A DNA stretch of 64,000 nucleotides from an uncultured Arachnia sp. (GTDB taxonomy: Bacteria; Actinomycetota; Actinomycetes; Propionibacteriales; Propionibacteriaceae), in the NCBI GenBank assembly GCA_947493705.1, contig CANLSH010000009.1, forward strand, positions 45,627 to 109,626. Direction: 5' to 3'. Of this stretch, positions 42,528 to 50,849 are shown one piece after another; within the stretch, counting starts at the first letter, position 1, and each line of letters begins with the position of its first letter. A program made the translations under genes and the position numbers. The notes beneath the pieces are model-generated. The model did not search any database. It had not been told where the DNA came from and saw only the letters and a list, made by a program, of their open reading frames with translations.

Positions 42528-45320
42528 TCAGCTGAAGCGCACGATGTTGTTGAACACCCACGACCAGGTTGTGTCGAAGCGATAGCCCCCGCCTGGCTCT
42601 GTAACGGCTTGGTTCACTTTCGTCCAGATGAAGCTGCGGCAGCCATTGCCTCCGGTTTGGGGTGTGTCGCATTCTGTGCGCCACTTTCGGCCATCCGGTG
42701 AGGTCCAGCTACCGGGGTACCCCAGCGGATTACTCGTCCACTGGAGACGTTTCATGTGGGGCAGGTAGGTCAGGTTGTTGAAGTACCAGCCGGTCTGATT
42801 GACGAAACTTCCGTTCACGTTGCGCACCTGCGTGGCCCAAATGTCGGTGCGACAACGGACGGTCCGTGAGTAGGGCTCGCACTGGGTGAACCAGTTGCGG
42901 CCGTTGACCCGGTGAAGTCCGGGGGTGGAGTAGAGGTCCACCTGTGCGTCCTCCGGGCCAGCGTTGGTGTTGGTTGGCGACGGGCGCGGGCTCACGGTGG
43001 CGGGTGGTGATGCCGTAGCTGTCGGGTTGCTCGTCGGAGATGCGCTTTCCGAGGGTGCGGAGCTCTGCGAGGCCATGGGTGATGCGCTGGCCGACGGTGT
43101 CGTGCTCGGTTGCGGACCGTCATCATCCAGCGTGGTCAGGAACACATCGCCCTCGCCGCTGTTGGCATCGGTGATGGTGGAACCATAGGTCAAACCAGTG
43201 AGGACGGTGGCGCCGTCCCTGTCCAGCGCGACGTACAGGTTGGCCTCATCCCAGACATCGGCGCCGTCGCGATCCGCTGAGCCCACCTGCCGCGTACCCA
43301 CAAGTTGACCCGAGGAATCAACGGTGGCGGTGAAGACATCCACGCCGCCAGCACTGAGGTCAATCCGCCCGTCAGTGTGGCCAGCGAGGGTGATGGCACC
43401 ATCCGCATCGACGACGAGGTCCGCAGTGCGGTCATCGCCGAGACTGCCCACCTGCAAGCTCCATGCTGTTGCGCCGTCTGCAGTCATCTTGCGCAGGAAG
43501 GCGTCATTGCCGCCGGCGGACGTCTCGCCCACAACCCCCGAGGTGTGGCCGCCCACCAGAGGCATGCCATCGGCAGAGATCGCGAGTGCGAGGACCTGAT
43601 CGTCCTCGGCTGTACCCACCTGCTGCAGCCACTCGCGTTCGCCGTCATTCGTGTACTTCGCCACCCATCCGTCGAGGCCTCCCAGGTTGGCGGAACCCGG
43701 CATCTCGGCCGACGTCAGCCCACTCACGTAGATGGCACCGTCGGGAGCCTGGGCAATGGCCTGGCCCTTGTCCTCGCCGGAACCTCCCAGTTGATCCAGC
43801 CAGGCGACCTCCCCGTCCGGTGTCATCCGCGCCAGGAAAGCATCCTTGTCACCGGCATTGGGCTCACCGGAGAGCGACCCCTTCGTGTAGCCGGCCACCA
43901 GCAACCCTCCATCATTGGCAGGCGATGTGGCGTAAATCCTGTCCGCCTCCGACGGGTCCCCGAACTGCGTGATCCAGGCCACGGCACCATCATCAGCGAG
44001 CCGTGCAGTGAATCCGTCGTCCGATGACGCTGCGTCGTGCTCCCCATCCAGGTTGCCGCGCGTGTAGCCAGCCACGTAGTGATCTCCAGCTGGCCCTTGT
44101 TCGACGCCGTAGACGCGATCGTTCGCCGTCGTCCCGAGCTGCGTGGACCACCGTGTGGCACCGTCACCGTCGCGAGCGATGACGAGTCCGTCGAGGCCAC
44201 CCTTCGACGAGACATCGCCCAGATCGCCAGCAATGTTGACGGCAAGGACCTCACCACCGTCCGCAGTAGTGGTGATCCCGCCCGCGCGGTCGTCGCCGTC
44301 GGTGCCGATGAGGGTTCCCGTCAGCAACTCGGGATCCGAGGTCCGTACGCGCGTCATCACATCTTTCAGTCCCTCCTCGAAGGCTGGCTGCCACACATCC
44401 CAGCTGTGGCCGCCGTTCAGGACTCGCAGCTCTGCGGTGATCGCCTCCGATCTGCGGACGGTGTTGTACAGGCGCGCGGCTTCGAAATCGAGGTCGTGAT
44501 CCGCATCCGCCGGGTCGGGGTTCATCCATTCGTCATCACCGACGGCGATGAAGAGATGTGTGGATTTTCCCGGGTCCAGGGTAGGCAGGAGCGCGGGGTA
44601 GTTCTTGGCCTCGTAGACGCTCTCGTCAAAAACATCGCTGCCCGTTCCGAAGGCGCCGAACTCGCGCGCCGATGAGTCATCGGGCGGGTTCGGAATGTAG
44701 ACCGCGGGGCTCAGAACAAGGCCCGCGGCGAACGTGTCCTGATGTGCGAGGGCGTACCGGAGTGCTCCGTAGCCACCCATCGAGTAGCCGCCCACCGCTC
44801 GGGCGTTGCGGTCCGCGACCGTTTTGTACGTCGCGTCGACATGGGCCACAAGATCCGTGGTCATGGTCGTCTCCACCGCTGCACCCGGTGGCAGGTCGTC
44901 CGATCCCTCGAAATCTGAGTCAACGTAGTAGTTGCCACGCTCACTCCACGGAGCGTCCGGCATGATGACGACGACGGGCGCAATCTCGCCGTCGTCGATC
45001 ATCTGGTCCAAACTGGCCTTGACGCGGGGCCACGCGGCCATGGTGTCTCCTCGGCCATGCAGAAGGTAGAGCGTGGCGAAGCGTTCCTGCCCGCTCCCAT
45101 ACCCGGCGGGGAGGTATGCGGTGTAGTCGACGTCGATGCTGGCACTGCCTGCGGGCATGACGCCTGGCGTGAGCGTCCCCTCAACGGGCTCGTCTGCGTG
45201 CGAGGTGGGTCCTGACAATACCGCTCCGCCGAGCGCCAGCACTGCCGCCAGTCCCAGGAGGGGAAAGAACTGCCACGTTCGCGCAGTCGCATTCCTGGCT
45301 CGACCGTGAGTTTCCGACAT
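42528..45320 (-). CDS. secreted esterase / beta-propeller protein with C-terminal Cys/WxFNN module
   Basis: 930 residues in four parts. A signal peptide (FFPLLGLAAVLALGGAVLSGPTSHA) comes first. An esterase domain follows (about 45-335): YLPAGYGSGQERFATLYLLHG, nucleophile Ser in VGGYSMGGYGALRYAL, and a C-terminal GGHSWDVW His, as in feruloyl/acetylxylan esterases of the esterase D group. Six or so repeats of about 60 residues follow (pattern DGxVAWxxQLG...DR...AxxxDGxxxVAGxT), typical of SBBP-like beta-propellers (about 340-750). A Ser/Pro/Thr linker leads to the two-fold Cys/WxFNN module (last about 130). It probably acts on plant or microbial polysaccharide esters outside the cell. A LacI-type site lies 19 bp upstream. 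Confidence 0.85.
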   Translation of the reverse strand: MSETHGRARNATARTWQFFPLLGLAAVLALGGAVLSGPTSHADEPVEGTLTPGVMPAGSASIDVDYTAYLPAGYGSGQERFATLYLLHGRGDTMAAWPRVKASLDQMIDDGEIAPVVVIMPDAPWSERGNYYVDSDFEGSDDLPPGAAVETTMTTDLVAHVDATYKTVADRNARAVGGYSMGGYGALRYALAHQDTFAAGLVLSPAVYIPNPPDDSSAREFGAFGTGSDVFDESVYEAKNYPALLPTLDPGKSTHLFIAVGDDEWMNPDPADADHDLDFEAARLYNTVRRSEAITAELRVLNGGHSWDVWQPAFEEGLKDVMTRVRTSDPELLTGTLIGTDGDDRAGGITTTADGGEVLAVNIAGDLGDVSSKGGLDGLVIARDGDGATRWSTQLGTTANDRVYGVEQGPAGDHYVAGYTRGNLDGEHDAASSDDGFTARLADDGAVAWITQFGDPSEADRIYATSPANDGGLLVAGYTKGSLSGEPNAGDKDAFLARMTPDGEVAWLDQLGGSGEDKGQAIAQAPDGAIYVSGLTSAEMPGSANLGGLDGWVAKYTNDGEREWLQQVGTAEDDQVLALAISADGMPLVGGHTSGVVGETSAGGNDAFLRKMTADGATAWSLQVGSLGDDRTADLVVDADGAITLAGHTDGRIDLSAGGVDVFTATVDSSGQLVGTRQVGSADRDGADVWDEANLYVALDRDGATVLTGLTYGSTITDANSGEGDVFLTTLDDDGPQPSTTPSASASPMASQSSAPSESASPTSNPTATASPPATVSPRPSPTNTNAGPEDAQVDLYSTPGLHRVNGRNWFTQCEPYSRTVRCRTDIWATQVRNVNGSFVNQTGWYFNNLTYLPHMKRLQWTSNPLGYPGSWTSPDGRKWRTECDTPQTGGNGCRSFIWTKVNQAVTEPGGGYRFDTTWSWVFNNIVRFS

Positions 45321-45338
45321 GCTGACCTCCAGTGGCTG

Positions 45339-45352
45339 TGAAAACGTTTACA
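45339..45352 (-). promoter_or_regulatory. LacI-family-type operator before the esterase gene
   Basis: TGAAAACGTTTACA is a near-palindrome centred on CG, the typical form of LacI-family sugar-repressor sites, and it is 18 bp before the esterase start. Its core differs from the palindrome at the local lacI gene (55070-55089), so another regulator elsewhere may bind it. Confidence 0.55.
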
Positions 45353-45469
45353 TGATGAAGGGATTTTACTTTTTGAATGGTTGAGCGTCAACGCTTTTCT
45401 CGAAGTCCGTGCGATGGGCGCGTGACCTTCAGAGACGGGACGAGCGGCGATCGGACGCCCACGCGACGC

Positions 45470-46294
45470 TCATTCCCGATGCCTCCGGGCCACCTCCAGT
45501 ACCGTCCGTGCCTGCTCCACCATCGCTCGGTCGAGGAAGCTGCCGTCCTCCAGAACGAACACGCCGACGCCGACGCTCTCTCCGGCAGCTACCCGCTCCA
45601 TCACCGTGCGCGCGCGCTCCACTTCCTCGGGAGAGGGCAGGAAGGCATCACGGATGGGCGCCAGTTGCGAGGGGTGGATGGCCGCGCGTCCCAGAAAGCC
45701 CAACGTCCGCCCGGTGCGGCAGGAGGCGATCAGCCCCGCCTCATCGTGCAGGTGGGTGTAGACCGACATCATCGGTGACGGCAGTCCTGCGGCGCGAGCA
45801 GCGGTGACGATCCGGCTGCGTGCCCACGCCAGGCCCGCGTCGTCGAGTACTTGCAGGTCAGAACGCAGATCAGCCTCGCCAAGTCCGATGGACACGACCT
45901 CAGGAGCTGCGGTGGCCAGTTCGAAAGCGTGCTCGACGCCCAGAGCTGACTCCACCAGCAGATGCAGTGCCCGTCCGGGCATCGCGCTCGCCAGGTCCCG
46001 GACCTGATTGGCGCTCTCCACCTTCGGGCATCGCACGTCCACCATGTCCGGCAGAGCGTCGACCATCGCGACATCCTCCGCGTACCACGGCGTGCTGGGG
46101 TGGTTGATGCGTACCTGCACCGGCCGATCCATATCCTTGAGCAGCTCGGCGGCGTGGTCGCAGGCCTCGGTCTTTCGCGGAGCGGCCACGGCATCCTCGA
46201 GGTCCACCGCCACCACGTCGGCCTGTGAGCCGAGCGCCTTGACCACCCGATCGGGCCGATCGCCCGGTGCGTACAGCAATGTCAGTATGGGCAT
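45470..46294 (-). CDS. CitE-like CoA-ester lyase (HpcH/HpaI aldolase family)
   Basis: 274 residues from the ATG at 46292-46294; the frame stays open upstream but only inside the next gene. Motifs: LYAPGDRPDRVVKALGSQAD, VVAVDLEDAVAAPRKTEA (acidic LEDAV, about residues 28-45), VRINHPSTPW, LLVESALGVEHAFELA (Glu metal ligand), IGLGEADLRSDL (Asp ligand) and AAIHPSQL. Family members cleave citryl-, malyl- or citramalyl-CoA to acetyl-CoA and an oxo acid. It lies 1 bp behind a class III CoA-transferase gene, which could make the CoA thioester. Last gene of the LacI/ABC/ADP-ribosylglycohydrolase operon. Confidence 0.88.
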   Translation of the reverse strand: MPILTLLYAPGDRPDRVVKALGSQADVVAVDLEDAVAAPRKTEACDHAAELLKDMDRPVQVRINHPSTPWYAEDVAMVDALPDMVDVRCPKVESANQVRDLASAMPGRALHLLVESALGVEHAFELATAAPEVVSIGLGEADLRSDLQVLDDAGLAWARSRIVTAARAAGLPSPMMSVYTHLHDEAGLIASCRTGRTLGFLGRAAIHPSQLAPIRDAFLPSPEEVERARTVMERVAAGESVGVGVFVLEDGSFLDRAMVEQARTVLEVARRHRE

Positions 46295-46295
46295 T

Positions 46296-47504
46296 TCACA
46301 CCGCCCCTTCGTCGCGCAGCCGAGCAACGTCCTCGGCGGTGAACCCCAATCCGGCCAGAACGGTGTCAGTGTCAGCGCCGTGTCCTCGGCCGGTGAAACC
46401 GATGACGGCGTCGGAGCCCGACATCCGGAACAGCGGGCCCTGCATTTGCATGTGGCCAAGCTCGGGGTCCTCGATGTCGTGGAGCGTGCCCAAGGCTTGG
46501 AACTGTGGGTCCTTGGAAATGTCTGCGGCGTCATACACCGGGGCGGCAGCGGCCTGCGCGGCGTCGAACCCGGCCAGGGCCTCCTCCCGCGTGCGTTCTG
46601 CCACCCAGGCGGCGACGGTGGCGTCGAGCTCGTCGGCGTGCTGGGCACGTCCGGCGCCGGTGGCGAACCATGGCTCAACGATGACCTCGGGCTTGCCGAC
46701 CATGCGCATCACCCGCTCGGCGATGGACTGGGCGCTGGTGGAGATTGCGATCCACTGCCCGTCCTTGGTGCGGTAGGTATTGCGAGGGGCATTGTTGCCG
46801 GATCGGTTTCCCAGCCGTTCGTGCAGCGTTTTCAGCTGGTCCCAGCGGGTGATCTGCGGGCCGAGCATCGCCAGGATCGGCTCGATGATTGCCACGTCAA
46901 CAACTTGGCCGCGGCCGGTCTGCTGCCGGGCGTGCAGGGCCACCATGACCGCGAACGCGGTGGCCAGCGACGCGATCCCGTCGCCGAGCCCGAACGGCGG
47001 CAACGTGGGTGGACCATCGGGTTCCCCGGTCATTGCCGCGAACCCACTCATCGCTTCGGCCAGGGTGCCGAACCCGGGCCGATCACGGTACGGGCCCAGC
47101 TGGCCGAACCCGGACACCCGGGCCAGCACCAGGCCGGGATTGGTCTTGCTGAGGGCGTCGTAGTCCAACCCCCACCGCTCCAGAGTTCCGGGCCGAAAGT
47201 TCTCGATGATGACGTCAGCCTCGGCGGCGAGGGCGAGGAAGACCTCCCGTCCGCCGTCGGTGCTGAGGTTGGCGGTGACCGTCTGCTTGTTACGGCCCAA
47301 GGTTTTCCACCACAGGTTCACCCCGTCCTTCGCTGGGCCGTGCCCTCGGGCGGGGTCGGGCTTGCGGGGGTGCTCGACCTTGATGACATCGGCGCCCATG
47401 TCACCCAGGTGCATCGCGGTCATCGGGCCCGCGAAGAGCGTGGAGACGTCCACCACCTTCACACCGGCCAATGCCCCATTGCGCGGGTCGCGGGAAACGC
47501 TCAC
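46296..47504 (-). CDS. CaiB/BaiF class III CoA-transferase
   Basis: 402 residues from the GTG at 47502-47504, with GGGAGG upstream. Motifs: VKVVDVSTLFAGPMTAMHLGDMGADVIKVEHP (in part LFAGPMTAMHLGDMGADVIK, about residues 19-38), RNKQTVTANL, VIIENFRPGTLERWGLDY, VSGFGQLGPYRDRPGF, and the catalytic Asp in PFGLGDGIASL (about 180). It moves CoA between carboxylic acids, usually from succinyl-CoA. With the CitE-like lyase it could activate and split a hydroxy-dicarboxylate such as malate or citramalate (inference). It stands 67 bp after the first ADP-ribosylglycohydrolase-type gene. Confidence 0.9.
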   Translation of the reverse strand: MSVSRDPRNGALAGVKVVDVSTLFAGPMTAMHLGDMGADVIKVEHPRKPDPARGHGPAKDGVNLWWKTLGRNKQTVTANLSTDGGREVFLALAAEADVIIENFRPGTLERWGLDYDALSKTNPGLVLARVSGFGQLGPYRDRPGFGTLAEAMSGFAAMTGEPDGPPTLPPFGLGDGIASLATAFAVMVALHARQQTGRGQVVDVAIIEPILAMLGPQITRWDQLKTLHERLGNRSGNNAPRNTYRTKDGQWIAISTSAQSIAERVMRMVGKPEVIVEPWFATGAGRAQHADELDATVAAWVAERTREEALAGFDAAQAAAAPVYDAADISKDPQFQALGTLHDIEDPELGHMQMQGPLFRMSGSDAVIGFTGRGHGADTDTVLAGLGFTAEDVARLRDEGAV

Positions 47505-47571
47505 TTTTCCTCCCAGCTCCAGCAGTACGAGGACACAGTGTTGATGCTGTCGTCCACTGCCACGGGTCCAG

Positions 47572-48723
47572 TCATCGGTCTTCCACCAGTTGGTGGAAGG
47601 CGGTCTCGACGGCGCGGTTTCGCTCGGCGTCGGCCCGCCGGACCTCGAGTGCCACGGCTGTGAGATCACGGGCTGGGGCGTCCAAGTCCATCCGGCTGGC
47701 CTTGGCAACGGCTTCGCTCAGGTCGGTGGGCACGGCACCGCGCCCACCCAGAGCGCCGGCCAGGGCACCGCCCATGGTGGCGATGGAATCGGCATCCCTG
47801 CCGTAGTTCACCGCGCCGAACACAGTGTCGTGCCAGTTGCCGTCGGCCAGAACGAGGAAGCCGAGAGCGACTGGTAGTTCTTCGATGCTGTGCAGGCGGC
47901 TGGGCCGGTGGGCGGCCAGGCCGCGGTCCCGGTAGCCCTCGGCGACGAGGTCGTAGGGCCGGATCGCGTCGCGGATGGCGCCAGAAGCGATGGCGTCGCT
48001 CCAGTGGGACTGACCGCGGGCGGTCTCACACACCGCCTCGATGGCGGTCCGGGTGCCGTCCTTGGCCAGACGAAGGGCGGTCCCCACGACGTCATCCACG
48101 GTGGCGCCCGGTGCCATGGCGGCGGCGGTGACGGCGGCCATCACCCCTGCGGCCTCACGGCCGAAGGAGGATTGATGGGCGCCGGTGATCTCGATGGCCT
48201 CGGCGTAGGCAGCGTCCGGATCGGCGGCGTTCACGCAGCCGACGGGGGCCATGTACATGGCGGCCCCGCAGTTCACTGCGTTGCCCACCCCGGCCTCGCG
48301 GGGGTCGACGTGTGCCCAGTGCAGCCGCAGGGAGAGGTATTTCTCGGCCAGCGCCAGACGCTGGAGCAGTACCGTCTCGGTCTCCAGCTCCGGGATCCAC
48401 ACCCGTTCTCCGATGAGACGTGGCACCAGTAGTTCGGCCACATCGTGGGCGTCCAGATGAGCGCGCTTCTCAGAGTAGACAGACACCAGTGCCCGAACCA
48501 TCAGCGTGTCGTCGGTCACGTGCCCATCGCCCTTGTGGAACGGGGCCAGCGGTTTGCGGGTGGCCCAGTCGGGATTGTACGGAGGAACTATGCCCTCCAC
48601 CCAGCCACCCCATCGTTGACGGATCTCGTGGGGGAGGTAGGTCTCGGTGGCCCCGCCCAAGGCGTCGCCGATTGCGGCGCTGACCAGGCATCCAGCGATC
48701 TTGTCTGCCAGTGCGGTGGTCAT
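47572..48723 (-). CDS. ADP-ribosylglycohydrolase family protein (paralogue A)
   Basis: 383 residues, PF03747-type fold. It begins DKIAGCLVSAAIGDALGGATE (about residues 6-26). Metal site 1 is HVTDDTLMVRAL (TDDT, about 69). NAVNCGAAMYMAPVG comes in the middle. Metal site 2 is NYGRDADSIATMGGALAGALGG (in part NYGRDADSIATMGGALAG; D-x-D, about 310). All usual Mg ligands are present, so an active N- or O-ribosyl-glycohydrolase is expected. It overlaps paralogue B by 4 bp. In catabolic operons such enzymes may act on small ribosides rather than ADP-ribosylated proteins. Confidence 0.9.
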   Translation of the reverse strand: MTTALADKIAGCLVSAAIGDALGGATETYLPHEIRQRWGGWVEGIVPPYNPDWATRKPLAPFHKGDGHVTDDTLMVRALVSVYSEKRAHLDAHDVAELLVPRLIGERVWIPELETETVLLQRLALAEKYLSLRLHWAHVDPREAGVGNAVNCGAAMYMAPVGCVNAADPDAAYAEAIEITGAHQSSFGREAAGVMAAVTAAAMAPGATVDDVVGTALRLAKDGTRTAIEAVCETARGQSHWSDAIASGAIRDAIRPYDLVAEGYRDRGLAAHRPSRLHSIEELPVALGFLVLADGNWHDTVFGAVNYGRDADSIATMGGALAGALGGRGAVPTDLSEAVAKASRMDLDAPARDLTAVALEVRRADAERNRAVETAFHQLVEDR

Positions 48724-49793
48724 GCGTGGTCCCCAGCGTTGTGATCCGGCTGCGTGGTGGTGTGTGCGCTGAGGTCAACGAGGACATCTTCCAGGGCAAC
48801 GCCGGCCAGTGCCCGCACGCTGACCCCGCCAAGCACCGGTAGTTGCGCGTCGGTGACGGGGCTGCCGAACGCCGCGCCGGCCACCGCCCCGGCCAATGGG
48901 ACCAGGGCGTCAGCGTGCCGCGGGTGGGCCAGGGCACCGAGCAACAGCTCCTCGCCGCTGCGGGCGACCCGCAAGTGCGCCAAGAGGAGGCCGAGGGTTT
49001 CCGGAGCCTGGTTGGCATAGGCGTAGACGTGGTCAACCACCTCGCGCTCCAGGTGTGCGGCCAGATCCAGCGTTGTGCCGGTGCCGACGGCGGCGAGGCA
49101 CTCGGCGACGACATGTCCGCACCAGCTGTCGGTGGGCAACTGCGCTGTCGTGGCGGTGATGGCCTGCTCGGCGCCCGAGCCGTCGATCAGGGCGGCGATG
49201 AGGGCCGCGGTGCCGCGGGCGCCGTACACGCCGTCGAGGGCGTGGGTGCTCACAGCCTCATCCTCGGCGAGATCGGCGGCGGCGTCCGGATTCCCGGGGC
49301 GCAACAGCCCGGCCGCGACGGCACGTACGCATGCGATGTCGTCGAAATAGTGCGGATTCTCCCGGCCGCTGACCGGTGGGCGATGGCCAGCGGCGATGTT
49401 CTCCAGCGCGATCGTCGTTCCCAGCCGGGCGCGCACCGAATCAGGGTCCAACTGGCGGATCTCGGCGAGCTCAGCCCAGACGTCCTGACCGTCCTCGACC
49501 GTGGAGCCGTCCAGCCGCTGTCCGAGGTGGTTCCGCACGGCGACGACGAACCACTCGGCGTCATCGGTGGGGCCGGCCGGATCAACCAGTGAGGGCGAGG
49601 AGGCCTGCAGGTACGGGGTGGGCAGCGAGCTGGAGGATAGCGTTCGGTTGTGGTGCCACGCCTCGTTCAGCCGCACCTCACGGCGTGGCGGTAGCTGGGA
49701 CAGTCGGTGCCACCATCCCGGCCACGTGATGGTGTCCCCGGCACAGAGGCCAGCAATCACCGCGCGAGTGGAATCGGGGCCGGTGCTGCTCAT
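48720..49793 (-). CDS. ADP-ribosylglycohydrolase family protein (paralogue B, divergent)
   Basis: 357 residues. It keeps GLCAGDTITWPGWW near the start and GPTDDAEWFVVAV (metal site 1, about residue 74). The second site reads HPRHADALVPLAGAVAG where the paralogues have GRDADxIAxMxGAxAG, so the first Asp of D-x-D is His and the flanking Arg and His are shifted. The middle segment NPHYFDDIACVRAVAAGLL corresponds to the AMRVAPIG segment. It may bind metal poorly, have an altered reaction, or serve as a non-catalytic partner. It overlaps both neighbours by 4 bp. Confidence 0.82.
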   Translation of the reverse strand: MSSTGPDSTRAVIAGLCAGDTITWPGWWHRLSQLPPRREVRLNEAWHHNRTLSSSSLPTPYLQASSPSLVDPAGPTDDAEWFVVAVRNHLGQRLDGSTVEDGQDVWAELAEIRQLDPDSVRARLGTTIALENIAAGHRPPVSGRENPHYFDDIACVRAVAAGLLRPGNPDAAADLAEDEAVSTHALDGVYGARGTAALIAALIDGSGAEQAITATTAQLPTDSWCGHVVAECLAAVGTGTTLDLAAHLEREVVDHVYAYANQAPETLGLLLAHLRVARSGEELLLGALAHPRHADALVPLAGAVAGAAFGSPVTDAQLPVLGGVSVRALAGVALEDVLVDLSAHTTTQPDHNAGDHA

Positions 49794-50779
49794 GTGCCCA
49801 CCTGCAGTTCATCGGCGAGTTCGACCAGTTCGTCGGCCACGTCCATTGGGTGCATCCCTTTCGTTGTTTGCAGACATACCCCGGGGGCGACGGCCACGGC
49901 TGCCAGCCAGTCTTCCGGGATGGCGTCGATGCCCGCCATCGCCCCGGCAATTGCGCCGGCCATCGCTGCGATGGTGTCAGCGTCCCGGCCGAGGTTGACC
50001 GCATTGAGAATGGTCTCCTCGGCGTTGCCGCGGCCGGCCAGGACTGCGGTGAACGTCAGACCCACCGCTTCGGGGGCAAGGTCTGCCCAGTAGTAGCTGT
50101 GCACGGCGAGCTGGGCCACGGCCTGCCGGGCGGCGGACTCCCAATCCGGGGCGGTGGCCACGACGTCGTGCGCGGTGTGCAGACAGCGGGCTGTCCAGGA
50201 GTCGGCGGGGACGACGTCAACGGCGGCGGCCCAGGCGCCCTCGGCGTCGGCCCCGCCCATGGCAGCGGCCACGCCGGCGGCCACGGCCTGCCCGGCATAG
50301 ATGCCCTCTCCAGCGTGGCTGACGAGTCCGTCCTCCCGGGCCAGGCGGGCGGCCTCGGCCGGGTTTCCGGCAGCGGCGATGCCAATGGGAGCCACTCGCA
50401 TGGCAAGGCCGTCGCTCCATGAGTGGGCATGCTGCCCGGAACGGGGTGGCCGATGACCACGCTCGAGGTTGCGGATGGCAGCCATCTCGCTGAAGCCACT
50501 GCCCGCGAACGCCCCCTCCTGGCCGCACACCTCCTGCTGCCACAGGTCGGCTGCAGTGTCGGCACTGAAGTCGGCGCGGTAGCGCAACAGCGCCTTGGCG
50601 GTCAGCAACGCGTATTCTGTGTCGTCGCTGCCCAGCGGAGTGTCGGCGACGTAGCCCTCAATGCGCCCCCATCGAGCGGCGATCTCTGCAGGCTCCATGC
50701 CTTCCGCGGGCCGTCCCAGCGCGTCACCGGCTGCCAGCCCGGCAAGGCATCCGCGTGCCCGGCTCCTCATGTCCACCAT
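49790..50779 (-). CDS. ADP-ribosylglycohydrolase family protein (paralogue C)
   Basis: 329 residues from the ATG at 50777-50779, preceded by AGGAAGGA. An open frame extends far upstream inside the solute-binding protein gene and is rejected as shadow. Motifs: ARGCLAGLAAGDALGRPAEG (about residues 8-27), LGSDDTEYALLTAKALL (metal site 1), LAMRVAPIGIAAAGNP, and VNLGRDADTIAAMAGAIAGA (metal site 2, about 270-289), all intact. Closest in architecture to paralogue A. The first of the three in the transcript, 70 bp after the ABC solute-binding protein gene. Confidence 0.9.
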   Translation of the reverse strand: MVDMRSRARGCLAGLAAGDALGRPAEGMEPAEIAARWGRIEGYVADTPLGSDDTEYALLTAKALLRYRADFSADTAADLWQQEVCGQEGAFAGSGFSEMAAIRNLERGHRPPRSGQHAHSWSDGLAMRVAPIGIAAAGNPAEAARLAREDGLVSHAGEGIYAGQAVAAGVAAAMGGADAEGAWAAAVDVVPADSWTARCLHTAHDVVATAPDWESAARQAVAQLAVHSYYWADLAPEAVGLTFTAVLAGRGNAEETILNAVNLGRDADTIAAMAGAIAGAMAGIDAIPEDWLAAVAVAPGVCLQTTKGMHPMDVADELVELADELQVGT

Positions 50780-50849
50780 GGTGTCCTTCCTGTCCTGCGT
50801 GGGGTGCGCAGGCCGTGGCTTGCACCTCCGGCCCGCGCTGGGTGTGAGT

